The position numbers and the translations under genes are program-made. The notes beneath the pieces are model-generated. The model saw only the letters and a program-made list of their open reading frames with translations, had not been told where the DNA came from and ran no database searches. A DNA stretch of 62,000 bases, taken from assembly GCF_001949145.1 (NCBI RefSeq), contig NW_019091447.1, forward strand, positions 729,414 to 791,413, written 5' to 3'. This stretch comes from Acanthaster planci (lineage: Eukaryota > Echinodermata > Asteroidea > Valvatida > Acanthasteridae). Positions 47,471 through 60,200 of this stretch are shown here, piece after piece (positions within the stretch are counted from its first letter, which is position 1; the number at the start of each line of letters is the position of its first letter).

Positions 47471-50400
47471 GCTTCTGTATTTTACAGCTTAATCTCTCGT
47501 TGATAGCTTAACAGTCTAAAACAAGATTAAAGCAGGATTGCTCCTGTGACAATGGCATCATTGAATTCCACCATCTTGATTTTCAGATATTTGGCGGCTT
47601 CAGGAGGGCTGCCACATTTGCATTATACCTGCTTCTATTCTAAGTCACAAATTATTTTTGTTTTAATTATTTATGTGAGAATACAAAAATTGCTGCATCA
47701 AAGCATTACTTTTTAAGAATTTGACACACTCCATCTGATAAAGCATTCATACCTTGCAGGATGTTTTTTTTTTTGATGGTGTAAAACATGTTATCTAGGA
47801 ACTCACTGTTTTGGAAGAATCTAGGTTTTCAATTGAGAGTCGTGACTTTTGGTATTTTCTTTTATTTTCCTTTGAAATTTTTTTAATTTTTACTTTTTTT
47901 TCCTTGTTGATATGAATATGGCCTTGCAGTAGGGGCAGAGAAAAATCATGCGAAATTGCCGTTTTATTTATTTAATTGAGTTTTTCAATCATTTTACCTC
48001 AATTCATTGGTTTTAGCAATTTTAAACACAGATAAGTATCACAATTGAAAATACGAAAATGCTTTTTTTTCTATTAAGAGACATTTTCATCATGAGAGGC
48101 AAAGTGAATAATTTTTCCAAATGGCAGAAATCATTTGGATGTTTCTTTCACCTAAAAATTGAATTTCCAGTTTTTCCTCTTTTGAAATCAAATGTTCAGG
48201 CAAACTTGCAAAAACAAGGAACTCCAACCTTTCCTTAACCCTAACACTCCTCAATCCTCCAACAGGTGAAGGATTGAGGAGTGTTAGGGTTAAATAGTTT
48301 AAAGAAGTCTCAATTAAAACAGTGAGTTACTGATAAATGAATACATTTCCCCTCTTTAAGTAACTGACTTTGTTCATGTGAATCCCAGTAGGTGTGTATT
48401 GGGTGCTTAGTTGTGTATACATGTAACATTACGGGGCTTCGCTGCTTAAGAAAATAAAAGCTGACAGATATTAAATTAAATTTTTTGTATATTCAATTCT
48501 GTCAGTCTTAGCTTGGGCGAAAAACCATTCAGATGTACTGGAAAGTATTTGTCTGAAATTCAACGTATCTGTCCATATTTCTTGGGATTTCCATTGTTCC
48601 CATCCTGAGTGAAACTCCATCCAAAATCACCTTTCATTTCTGTGTAAGCTGGTTCCCGTCTCCTAGAAAAGATTTGGGAGAATTTAGAAACCTCATTCTT
48701 AGCATGAGACACTTCTGTGCAAAGTTTGCTCACACGGGAGTGTTAGAGGAACTAATATATGTGGAGAAGTTTGAAGCAGGTGTGCTTGAACTGTTAAGTG
48801 GAATAAAAAGACACATTTTGTCTGCAGGACTTTGTTCCCAATTCAGAATTAATCTAATTCACAATTTTAAGCAAAAGCCAAACTGAAACACGATAGATAT
48901 TTTTCTCCTATTTTTATTCCATAAAGTTAAAACAAAGTGCTTACAAGAGATTTAAAACACTTCATATTGTCTAAAGTACAAGTTGTGTAGAAGACTGCAA
49001 AGTTTAAAGGACAGTGGACCCACTGCAGATGTTCCTGAGTTTTCTTTGTCTCAACCGGGTTTTGCTCCTCTAAAGACCGAGCTTGGAAATGTTAATGTGT
49101 AAAAAAATAGTGATTGCCTCGGATTGAAGCACCCGTTGAGTTGTAGTTGGTTTTGTGCAGACATCTTGGTATACTTTGTATATCCGATGAATCTGGACAT
49201 CCAACTGTTGGACTATGTGCCTGTAGAAAGTCGAAATACATCAGCCTACAATAGCACGTGCTTATGGTCATGTTCCCAGATTTCATGGCGTTATCGTAAG
49301 TTGCTCAAACAAGACAATGAATAACGCAGGTAGAAAAAGCCCTCTGGCAAAATATGAGGTAAGGCAGAAAATCCATCTGACAGCAGGATCTTCAGCCTGT
49401 TCTGTGTATAGCATACATTCATTTATATGTACCTTCATTGTACACTTCTGTTCCTTGAATAGAGTGTAAAAACTCTTTATCATCCAACAGCATCTCACAG
49501 TTCATAATACAGTCAGAAACTTTTTTCTTTAAAAACTGGATCATCAACAATTCGTCATAAAATTGGACAGAAATATTTCACAGAATACTGTTCTGTTTTA
49601 GAGCCATTAAGGATAAATATTTCAAAATATACAGCAATGATTCAACTCTCAAGATTTCTTTGTGCAAAAGTCTCAAATACACACACACGTAACCTTGGTC
49701 TTGAATAAAATAGAGTAATCTGAACGAGTGCTAAATATAGATTCTCAAAAATATACACATCTGAATATTACTCTAAAATTTACTGTAAAAGTTAGATCAA
49801 AGCCTCTACAGAATGTGCAAGAAGCGTAAGACGCACCTGGCAATTTTGTTCAGTTTCTCTTAATGCAATTCCACACCATCAAAGCATCTAACTAAATTCA
49901 AGATTTGTCCACACTTTCGATTTAAACTTTACTACTGTTAACATATTTAACTTCATAAACGCAACTTTACAAATTACATTGGGAAATTCAAGAAATATAA
50001 TTACTCTAAAATGATATATCATGTCAACAGGTTTAACTTCCGGTAAATGGACAAAATTAATACATAACATAAATTTACATAAAGACATCTAAAGTTTTAA
50101 GTACTTAATTCATTTACTCCTTGACCTCACAAGAATAGTGGTATCGGAATATGTTCTAAGTGCACTTACATGTAAGTGTCCAAAAACTACAAAGCAGAAC
50201 TTGGTCAATCACCAACTAAACATGATCTGACACAATGAAATTGGAACCTCAAACAGAGAAGATAAATTGTTGAAATATGTAGGTGTTTCTAAAGATCAAA
50301 TTACAGCCTCGCTTCTTAACGAATTCACATTTCAGCCTTCTTTAGCCTAGCATGTCTCTAATTGAGTCCAATAACTGTATTAAGACATCTATGTACCATT

Positions 50401-51247
50401 CCTAGAAAACCCCTCAAAGTTCTTACCCAACCATGCCTCCTGTTCCATGTGTCTACAGCGGCATATCAGCCTGGTACCTGGACCCAGTACTTGCAGCCTC
50501 ATTTTATGCCTTAAAGTGTCAAATGAACTACAATCTTTAATTTTTCTGAACCTGTTTCCAAAACGCCATCTCTGTAAGTTTTGATACCCCAATCGTGAAT
50601 GAATAAACCTTTCAGTGTTGTGCAGGGGGAAAAAATGAACAAAAATCAACAAAATACAAACTTTCTCACCAAACACGTTTTTGCTCTTGTCCAAAGCAAG
50701 TTTCAGGCAGTCTTATAAAGGCTTCCACTTGTTTATATCTATCGGCTACGTTAACATGTACTATCTGTGAAGTGTATTTTTGTTCTTTTTGCGTGGTACA
50801 AGACTACAAGCATAATTTGTATTGTGACCAAAAATTCAATTTTTAAGAATGATAAATCTGTGCAATGCCGACATACAACACAATACATGACCATTCTTAC
50901 AATATTTTTTAAAGGGGGGTTTATCTTCATGATGCAAGTAACTGTGACCAGTGTGTTGCTCATGATAAGATTTGTAAACTTCGGTTGACTGGTTGTATGT
51001 TGATATGATGATAAAGTGATGTCAAAGCTGTAGTGTGAGGAGGCGAGGTCAGTGCACCTGACAGGCATCTGCATCATTGAGACAAATTTCGAAAGCTTTG
51101 TGTCGTTTACATCTTGAGGATGAACATCAGACAAGCTTTGTTTTCAGAATGGTTATCAGGCTGGTTTGTGTTGTTCAAATTTTGTTTACATTCGATTGAA
51201 TACCTAACTGCATTGTGATGCTTACGCCTGGATGCTTTACATCCTGT
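47471..51247. other. Intergenic, between the convergent FZR1 and DOMON genes
   Basis: No further gene is seen. An AATAAA at 48453-48458 could end a long FZR1 transcript. A perfect hairpin lies at 48235-48293. Remaining ORFs (for example 48674-48886, 50389-50694 and 50751-51134) have no recognised features. Confidence 0.55.
48235..48293. repeat. Perfect 24-bp inverted repeat (hairpin element, copy 1)
   Basis: TTAACCCTAACACTCCTCAATCCT and its exact reverse complement flank the 11-base loop CCAACAGGTGA. The copy at 54419-54477 has the same arms, slightly mutated, and the reverse complement of this loop. Confidence 0.85.
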
Positions 51248-54200
51248 TTACATCTTCAAGATGAAGGTCAGAATCATAAAAATGATGACGGGACTCAGTC
51301 TTGCTGAGAGATTTGCACCACTGTCTCTGGGGCCTCCTGGAAAGAACAAATAAAAACCAAAACTTGTCACAAATTACAGTCTATGGCTGCTCGGGGCAGA
51401 TTTCCACAGTCACCCTTCTGCTTGTTTTGCATCTTGAAGAGGGAATTGGCTAAGAATGATGGAGAAAAAGTACCTGGATGGAAGTGTTTTTAGGAGAATG
51501 TCCATGTGGAAACTCAGACAGGAAAATTGTTCATTTGGGGCCCCCTCAATCCTTTTGGTGACTTTTCTTAAATTTTCACAGTTTTTCATGACAAAAGATC
51601 ATTTGACCCCACAAACAGTTGTTTCCAACTTATTTGTATGAAAAAAAAATTATGCTGTTCAATTCACATGAACCTTCACTGTACATTGTAGAGATTATGA
51701 TTGGTAAATTTAAAAAAGGCAAAAAAGTATGTTTAAATATAAAAAGGGAAATCTAAATGTAGCACCAACAACTTCTGCCTCCAGTAATGTGTTGCTTACA
51801 CTATTCCAAATATAAAAGCCCCGATTTCTTCTCTTCTCGTGAAGCAAAATCAAGCTTAAAAGACTCCCAAAATAAGGAAATTTGTTCAAATGTCACATGC
51901 AACAATGGAACAAACCTATGTATGAGCAGGTTTAGACGAAAAGCAAGCAATTAGTGAGATAGGAACCAGCAAGCAGGGTACCAACAGAGAGAGAAGCAAG
52001 CGGGGAGGCAGTTCCCTCTGGCATTTCACTAGCAGTCACAATGACTTGACAAAGAGAGAGCAAGAAATGAAAATTAGTCGAATGGTTGAAACATGCAAGG
52101 AGATTGTCTGAAAGAGATCAGAATTTGGCAGATTTATCCTACTGACAAGATTAGCTGACATAGAAGCAAGGCGTAAGTCCCGATATACATCAATTTAGGT
52201 TTATTAAGCTTTAAGCAGTTGTCAAGAATGAGTGAATTAATCGGAGATTCAAGGAGATTTAATAGAGATTACTGGGGATTGTATCTTCACAGAATAGGAG
52301 AGGCAGACACATCAAATGCAGGTCAGTAGATGAATCACAGAGAGATCAGAATTAAGTCTTGTCAGATCTGTAATAGGATTAGACAGATTGAAATGACAGC
52401 AGAGCAACGATTGCAGAGTGAACCAGTAGTGATTAGGACTACAATCTTGGCAGAAATACTGACAAGAAGACAAGAATGAAGTTGATCAATGCTAGTGTAC
52501 CACCATGATTTGAATTTGCTACCCCTTGAAAAGTGCCAGGCTGCATAGAATTTTGCTGACAAACGACAGCCGCTTGTTTGGAAAGGCTCATTTGAATCTC
52601 ATGAACGAATTGTGTGCCAAAATGTGGGGATGAAATATTCAGAGCAAGATCTTCCTTTTTACCAAGGTACTAAGTGTCCTGCAAGAGAGAAGAAGCATAC
52701 CGGAGAGTACTTTTACCGCCGTACAGCAGGGAAATATTTTACCTGGCCCTTCGTCGCAAGCCTTGATGCAGAATTTCTGAGATGCGATTGGTGTTTCCGC
52801 GTGAATGGATAACACGTTGGGCGTTCCTTCAGTGAATGTACCTCCTCGGAGAGGAATGAGGAAATGAAGACACCCATCAGGATCATCAGTGAAGGCAACA
52901 TCCTGAGAAAAAAAAACCAAGAGAGGACGTCCAAATGTCTTGGTATAAAACAAGTCAACTTCCATGAAACTGCTTCAGTTTTGTTTTACAGTAAAGGTGA
53001 TGCTTCACACAAATATATCAAAATGTGTCACAACTTACTGATTTCAGTACAGCCTTTACTGACCCATGTCTTCTTCACCCCAAACTTTTTGAGAAGTCAC
53101 TGATGTCCACACTTCTCAAAGTGAGTTTTTCTAGGGAGGAGGGGGGATGTCTTACCTGGTTATCACCAGTGTTCCTCAGACGTCTGAAGGACAGCGTCAT
53201 GACACCGTTGTTGTGAGAGGCCGACACCTCTTCAAGATTGTTGGTTTTGTCGACGACCACCCTGTCCTGACTCTTACCCATCAAGAAGCGGTCTTCGACA
53301 GCCACCATGCCATCGGCTCTGCGGAAAGCAATGACGGCGTCCGAATCGATCTGCCAAGACCAGGAAGAGAGGAAACTGCTGTCAGAATTTTCAACGGATT
53401 CCTTTATGTTGCTCCTTGAAGAGCCTGGCTACTGGATCAAGGAATTAGTGGCTCAGTAGTGAGCCAATCATCAGCACCAATCAAGGGAGTCCCCCTCCCT
53501 ACCCCCCGATCCAAATGTCACCGTTTGTGACAGTCAAGAGTGTCTTCACCCTCTGGCATATCAAGCGAGTGAACACAAAGTCTTAACATACAACAGTCAT
53601 ATCTCTATCAGAGGATTATACTCCAGCAAGTCCACATGAAAGATATTTTACCACTGGAGTAAACGAACTAGTTGAACGCAGTCTCCTGGCCAACACGATT
53701 TTTTTTAAAGATAAAGAATGTATGATAAAATCATTATTTTCTTTATCACTCTTACTGATGCAAACTGTCCAAAAAATGCCTCACCTAAACTTCATAACCC
53801 TTCTGGCTTCGCCAATAAAAACTAACAAGAGTGGTATGTTATATGCACAGCTTGGAACTGGATGTTATAATCTTATTTCAATTTTGCTTTAAATTTGCAA
53901 TTTATTAATCCTCAAAGCATTTAATTCCGTTAATTAACTTCAGCTTCAAGTACCATTGCACCCTGCCTGGAAAAGCCCACTCCGGTCCACCTGTTGCTCT
54001 CCGTCTTAGCAACAATGGTGAATTGGATCTTATCATCAGCCTCTCTGTATGTCCAGGTGATTCGGTAGTTGCAGGCATCTCCTTGGCAGTTCACAGGATT
54101 GGAGAACATACCGACGCATGGGCCACTGGGTGGCACCGCATTGGGATCCTCTGTCGAGGACAAAGCCACAAAAAAGTTTACCATGGCATGCTTGGCCATG

Positions 54201-57200
54201 CTACAGCTGATAATTCCTTGACTTGTAAAATTTTCTGTACTGTCCATACTGGCAGAGAAATGTCCAGTCTAAATTTTGTTGTCCCAAGGCCATGTTACAG
54301 AGTCTTTGAAAAGATGTCATTGTCTCCTGATTTGAATTATCCTGCGAGCAACCACTGAGTTTCCCTTCAATTTTGCAACAATGAGTGGTTTTTAAAAGGT
54401 TTGTTCAGACAAATAATATTAACCCTAACCCTCGTCAATCCTTCACCTGTTGGAGGACAGAGGAGTGTTAGGGTTAAGGAAAGTATAACCAGAGTAAGAC
54501 ATGTTACTTCTATCAGGCGAAAGGAAAATATTCCTCCAGTTCTTGTATGTACTAACTAGACCACAAAATTTACAGCACTCTGCGGTAGTTTTCAAAGATA
54601 CTTGCACAAATAGTTCTTGTATTATCAGGGCTTACGCTCGTGATCAAAACAAAATCAAGAACATATCACAGGGCAGCTTGTTTGTTCTAGAGAAGTATTC
54701 TAACCACTGATGGAGATGACTTTAACATACCATAAAAATTAAAGTTGGGCACCTGTCGGCGCTGGTTTGGGTGAGTGCCGTGGTATTTCAGCTCAAACCG
54801 TTTGTAGAACCGCTGGTTGGTGGTGCAGAACTCGACGCCGCTGGGCGGGTTATGCACGTACTTCCCGTAGTCCTGGCCTCGTGCAAAGATGACGTTCATG
54901 GGTCCATTCACGATGCTGTGATCAGAGCGTTCGGTGGCTAGCAGAAAATAAAGGGACAAAAAGTTATCTCATTTTGTACCACAACGCGGCCTGAGGTGAG
55001 GATTACAAAAAACCTTGCCAAGTTGGCCCACTGAAAAAAGTGATGACCATATTTGGTGATATGTGTCGATCTCAAGTGATGACCATATTTGGTAATGTGT
55101 GTCGATCTCAATCCCCACGCCGTTGACACCACGGTTAACTGTTGAAATTCTAAAGACTAAGAATATTACCCCCCCCCCCCAATTTTTTTTTTTTCTGGAG
55201 ACAACACTAAATGCCAGGCGCATGAACTCAAACTCACTTTTTCCTTTCATATGTTGTAGACAGTCCATGTTTACTGTTTGGACGGAAACTAGGACATATC
55301 AGAAACAAACTTGTGATTGATGGAAGTGACAACTAACTCACACATTAATTTCTTGCGGAATTTGATGATGGTGTGATCGCTGTACTCCTTGCCCCCTGCA
55401 GCTGTCAAGCTGTCTGTTCCTCCGTAGAAGTTGTCGGGTCTTGGCGTGGACCGATCACGGGTGTAGTAATCACCGACACGCGACAATGTCCCGTCCACCA
55501 TGCCGATGACAATATCCACACAATCCATGGGGTGGAGTGAGGCTGAATGGACAAAATATAAAATCATGGATTTTTAGGATCTGACTTTGATGAAATGAAA
55601 GTCTTGAATTCTTTCACAAAGTAACTATACCAGTGCCATTTTTAGTCCCCACGATACAATGTTGATGGTAAACAATCAAATTTTCTTCAAATCGAAAGCA
55701 CTTGATTCACTGAGACATAATTTGTTTATCACAAGGCTTATTTTGTAGATAATCAAAAAAATTTTAAAAACAAGAGCACACTGACTTTCAAAATGCCACT
55801 TTGTGTGAAGTGCCACAAGACATGTAGTTTGCTTCAAATCATTGGACGTGACTAACAATAAGGACAGCAAGTTCTGGGGTTACTGTCAAGGGCAAAATGT
55901 CAGAAAAGGTGATTTTCAATATCAAGTTTAAAGCTGCGTATATTGAACTGACTTGACATATAAATGCATTTACATGTATCAATGAATAAAATTCAATGTA
56001 AGGGTGTGCTTATTTGCATGAACACAATGGGTAATTCTTTGGAACATAAATATTCAGGAGGAGCAAAGGATATCTGCTTCACTAGGGATAGGTCTCACCT
56101 TCTGCCCCTGGTTCCGCCCCGGGTTCCGCCCCTGGTTCCGCCCCTGGTTCCGCCCCTGGTTCTGCCCCTGGTTCCGCCCCTGGTTCGGCAGATGGCTCCG
56201 CCCCTGGTTCGGCAGATGGCTCTGCCCCTGGTTCGGCAGATGGCTCCGCCCCTGGTTCAGGCTCCGCCCCTGGTTCAGGTTCCGCCCCTGGTTCAGGCTC
56301 CGCCCCTGGCTCAGCACCTCCAGAACCCCATGGGACACACTCATCACTCATGTCCATGTCGTCCCCATGTGAGTGGCGGGGTATCCGTACTGAGCGCACG
56401 GCACGGCGGCGGCGTCCCTACACAAAATGAATGCAGTACAGAACCATTTCACCCCCTAAAACAAACAGCCTCTTGGCTTACCACGTATTTCAGGGAGTTA
56501 TTAGGTAGAAGACAATACGAAGAAAGTCAAGTACCAGTCATGGAATACGATGTGTTTTGGCTCAACTAGCACATATATCAAACCAAGTTTTTGCTTTATT
56601 GATGTGGTCCAGCCCCAGTAAACAGAAGTTGAGACAATTAATGTGTGAAAGCAAATATTTCCTGCAACTTCCATTTGTAGGACAGAACTTTGGAGAAACA
56701 ATAACTCCCCAAGAAGTTTGAAGGCTCCTACTGTGTTCTTTTTCTCTTGTTTTCTCAAGACTGTGACTCCATTTCTTTTATCAATGCCAGCTGATGAATC
56801 AGAGGATTCATGCCTACCGTAGATGGTGGCTCAGCTCCTGGTTCTCCCACCGGTTCCCCCTCTGGTTCCCCTTCCGGTACTGCCCCAGAGCGGTAGGCGA
56901 CAGGGAAGTTACGACAGGTGCCGTTCATACCTGACAAATGAAGTACAGACAGAAAGGCTGAGCCTGTGTGGATCGGAGGGACAGCATGTTCAAATCCTCA
57001 CATTGGTCCTGATGACAGCTGCAAATGGTACAGCGTAATTGGCCAATGTGTTCTTTTGCGATTCAAGTCGATAGAGAGTTAAAGGCTCAAAAGTCAATAA
57101 CAGAGTAAAGCGGCGACGTTACTTGACAACAAAAGAACAAATTCAGATATGGGATTACATACAAACACCTTTCCATTTTTCAACTGCAGCATAATTAATA

Positions 57201-60200
57201 TTTGCTAAATTCAACTGCGTAAGACAAATGAAAGGCGGTGATGAGGTTGTACATGAAGCTTATCTACACGGCCAATTCTCTGTAAGACATACCTCTGGGA
57301 CGCCATCCAAATCCAATCCAACTTTTCCCAGTCGATTTGACGACCACTTCAACTTCATTTGAGGCCTGACAATACAATCAAAGCAGAACGCACGTTTGTA
57401 ATCTAGCTACAATTGTCCTACAAATTTAAGGTAAAAATACAGTGGAGGTGAACACTCCACGTCCACATAAACCTGGGTAGGATTTGAATTCAGCCAGCAG
57501 AGATGGAATTTGAACACAGTACCAAGCCCATTACTTATGTCAAATCCTCAGACTTACTGTCAGGATTTTGTAGTACACGGACATGGAGTCAGACAGATCC
57601 CTGTGGAAGTAGCTGGACATTTCCTCCATCATCATGTCAACCTTGAAGTTCGAGGGATTTTCTGCACAAATGAAACAACAAACACACAGTAAAGTTCTGC
57701 AAACACATTCACTGTGGTCAGTAGTTACTCGGTCAAGCGATATTTACTTCTCAAGTATCGTGTATGTTCAGGACAGATCACCTGTCTGATGAATGTGAGC
57801 ATCAAACAGCAATTCTTGCTCTCTTCACCACTTCTTCCCATTTTTGGCATCAACCAGGAGGAGGTTGTTGTCAAGTAAATACATGTATTTCCATGAGTGT
57901 ATATGAAAACATGGAATTCTTGTACCTGAGTACCTGACAAAATACCCAAAAAAGCACCTGAGTACTAGCATTGAGTAATGAGAAACACTGCTCTTTCAAG
58001 TGAAAATTGCTGATCTACACAGGCTTGGGCTCCCAGTGAGCCAGATATTTAGGAGAGACGAGATTTGAAGATCAATATTTCAGAGCTTTTGAAGCTGAAC
58101 ATTTGGGAGAGCTTTGTTTTTCCTATAACTGATGTCACTGGTGATTGAAATGGGGATACTCCTCTGCCAATCCTTTGTCAGAACACAATGGGGCAATGAC
58201 TTGACCTTTAATGACTGACGCCTCATGGTCTAACATCCCTCCCCACTTTAATATTCATTCTACCACTGGCTCATATCTTGGAACGGGAAGTCTCCACACA
58301 AACATTCACCTTTTTCACACTGATTTCCGAAGTAACCATCTCTGCAGAAGCAGACGGACCGGGGAAACGTGTAGGTGACATCGGAGATTTCGGTGCATTC
58401 ACCGTGATTACTGCAGTCTTCTGCATTCATGCAGTCATCTGATGGGGGAAGAAAATCAATAACTAACTGCTTCGCTGTTCCATCAGCGAGTGTGATGAAC
58501 TGTAGTACGGTGCTTTATCCAAACAAACGCTCAGTGAGGACATGTGTAGTGCCTAATTGCTCAGAAACTGTGCACAGCTAGGGCACCAGAATTATTTCAA
58601 CTGAATGAACACACAACCCTGTAAATGTATTCACCTGAAAGAAGTGCATTCAAAAATATTTTTTCTGTCCAGTAAATCAGCACAATGCTCCCATAGTTAG
58701 CGTTGCACAATAGAGCTATTAAAATAGCTTCATGGCTTCACAGGTGTAACAAGGAACAAACAAAAACTTGCTTAGTTCCCCCAACCCAAGTTGTGTTGCA
58801 TAATTCTGCTAATGAGAACAAACGATAGACAGGTGTACTGTACAAAGTTGCCTAGCAGAGTCCATTCAAAGAAAAACACATTTACAATCTGAATGCGAAT
58901 TGACTGCATGTGAGCTCATCTGATTTTAAACCAAGCTCCCATTAATGCCAAAAGACAATTTTCTGTGGAAATTACAAATACGTGTAATTGCATGCATTTC
59001 TGAATTATTTACAGATGGACAATTAAAGACATTGTAAATAATGTAGATCACAAATTCCGCTCGTACTAATTGGTGGAAGCTTAATGTCTATAATTGCCAT
59101 GTATGCATGTACAATGGCACAGTACTATTTTAATAAACTATACTATACATAAAGGCAAGCAAATACACTGATGTTCCCAAACAATTGTGGACATTAAACA
59201 AAAGAATTAATGACTGCCCACGATTTCCGATACGTCCACGAGTGCCCGATACATCTACGATTGCCAAACGTGTACAAAACATATTAGAGGCCTTCCAAAA
59301 AAGTTAAAGTATGAACAAAAGAGGACAATAGGAACGTCCACGATTGCCCAAAAAACATGTTGTACATGTCTGTGTGTGTGGTTGTGTTGCGGGACAATAA
59401 ACATGTCAGTTGGCAAGCTTTTGTCCTGGATTTTTATTGGCTGAAAGAATTTTCTCAGACTAAGGCATGTATGAAAAGAACTTTTGGCAAATGCTTGATC
59501 CTTGTTCAACATTCACACAATTTGGTGAAAGAGTTCCTTTTACACACATGTTCATGTATGTACTGGGAGAAGTTGAGTCCATTGCTTTTGTCACTTAAAT
59601 TGCCTGAAGTTTAAGAACACACACCGCTATCCTTTTTATATAAAAGAAAACCAGCAATTGATATGATGGATTTGGGTCTATTCTTTCAAATGTTCCAAGT
59701 TTGAAACATCTCTGATTCTATACTATCACAGAATTTATAATATCGTTGAGTTACTTTCATTGTTAACACAGTCTGCTCTCTTTGGGACTCTTTGACACAA
59801 TGAAAGGTTAAACAGTGTTTGGCTACCGTGGGAGAGAGACGTTGAGTTTAAGAATTTTCCTTTGAAATGAAGCTTTGCATCTCATGTTTGTCTGACACTT
59901 ACCAACATACTGGCAGAAATTGCCGCTGGCTAAGTCATTACAAACACACTTGTTGTTTGTGCATTGCCCACGGCCAGAGCATTCCATATTGGTGTTGCAG
60001 ACTGCACCAGCTATTTTTTAACAAAAAACACCAAATAATTGTTATACCTATAGTGCAAGGTAACAGAAAACAAAAAATTTAGATTTATAAACTGTTTTAC
60101 TTTTAAAATTACAAGTGAACACTGATTCTTAAAACAATCTGTGAAAGTTCATTTCTTAATGGTAGTTTTCAATTTATAACTACACTCCTGAAAGACTTTC

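Noticed and set aside
47133-47503. Open frames across the 36-bp minisatellite on both strands
   Set aside because: A 36-bp period keeps frames open by arithmetic. FZR1 exon 12 is fixed in phase 0 by exon 11 and ends at 47181, so these frames are not translated by it.
55964-56569. 201-codon plus-strand Pro-Leu-Val-rich frame
   Set aside because: It is antisense to the Gly-Ala-Glu-Pro repeat of the DOMON gene and stays open only because the repeat is 12 bp. The same holds for the Asn-Gln-Gly-Arg frame on the minus strand.
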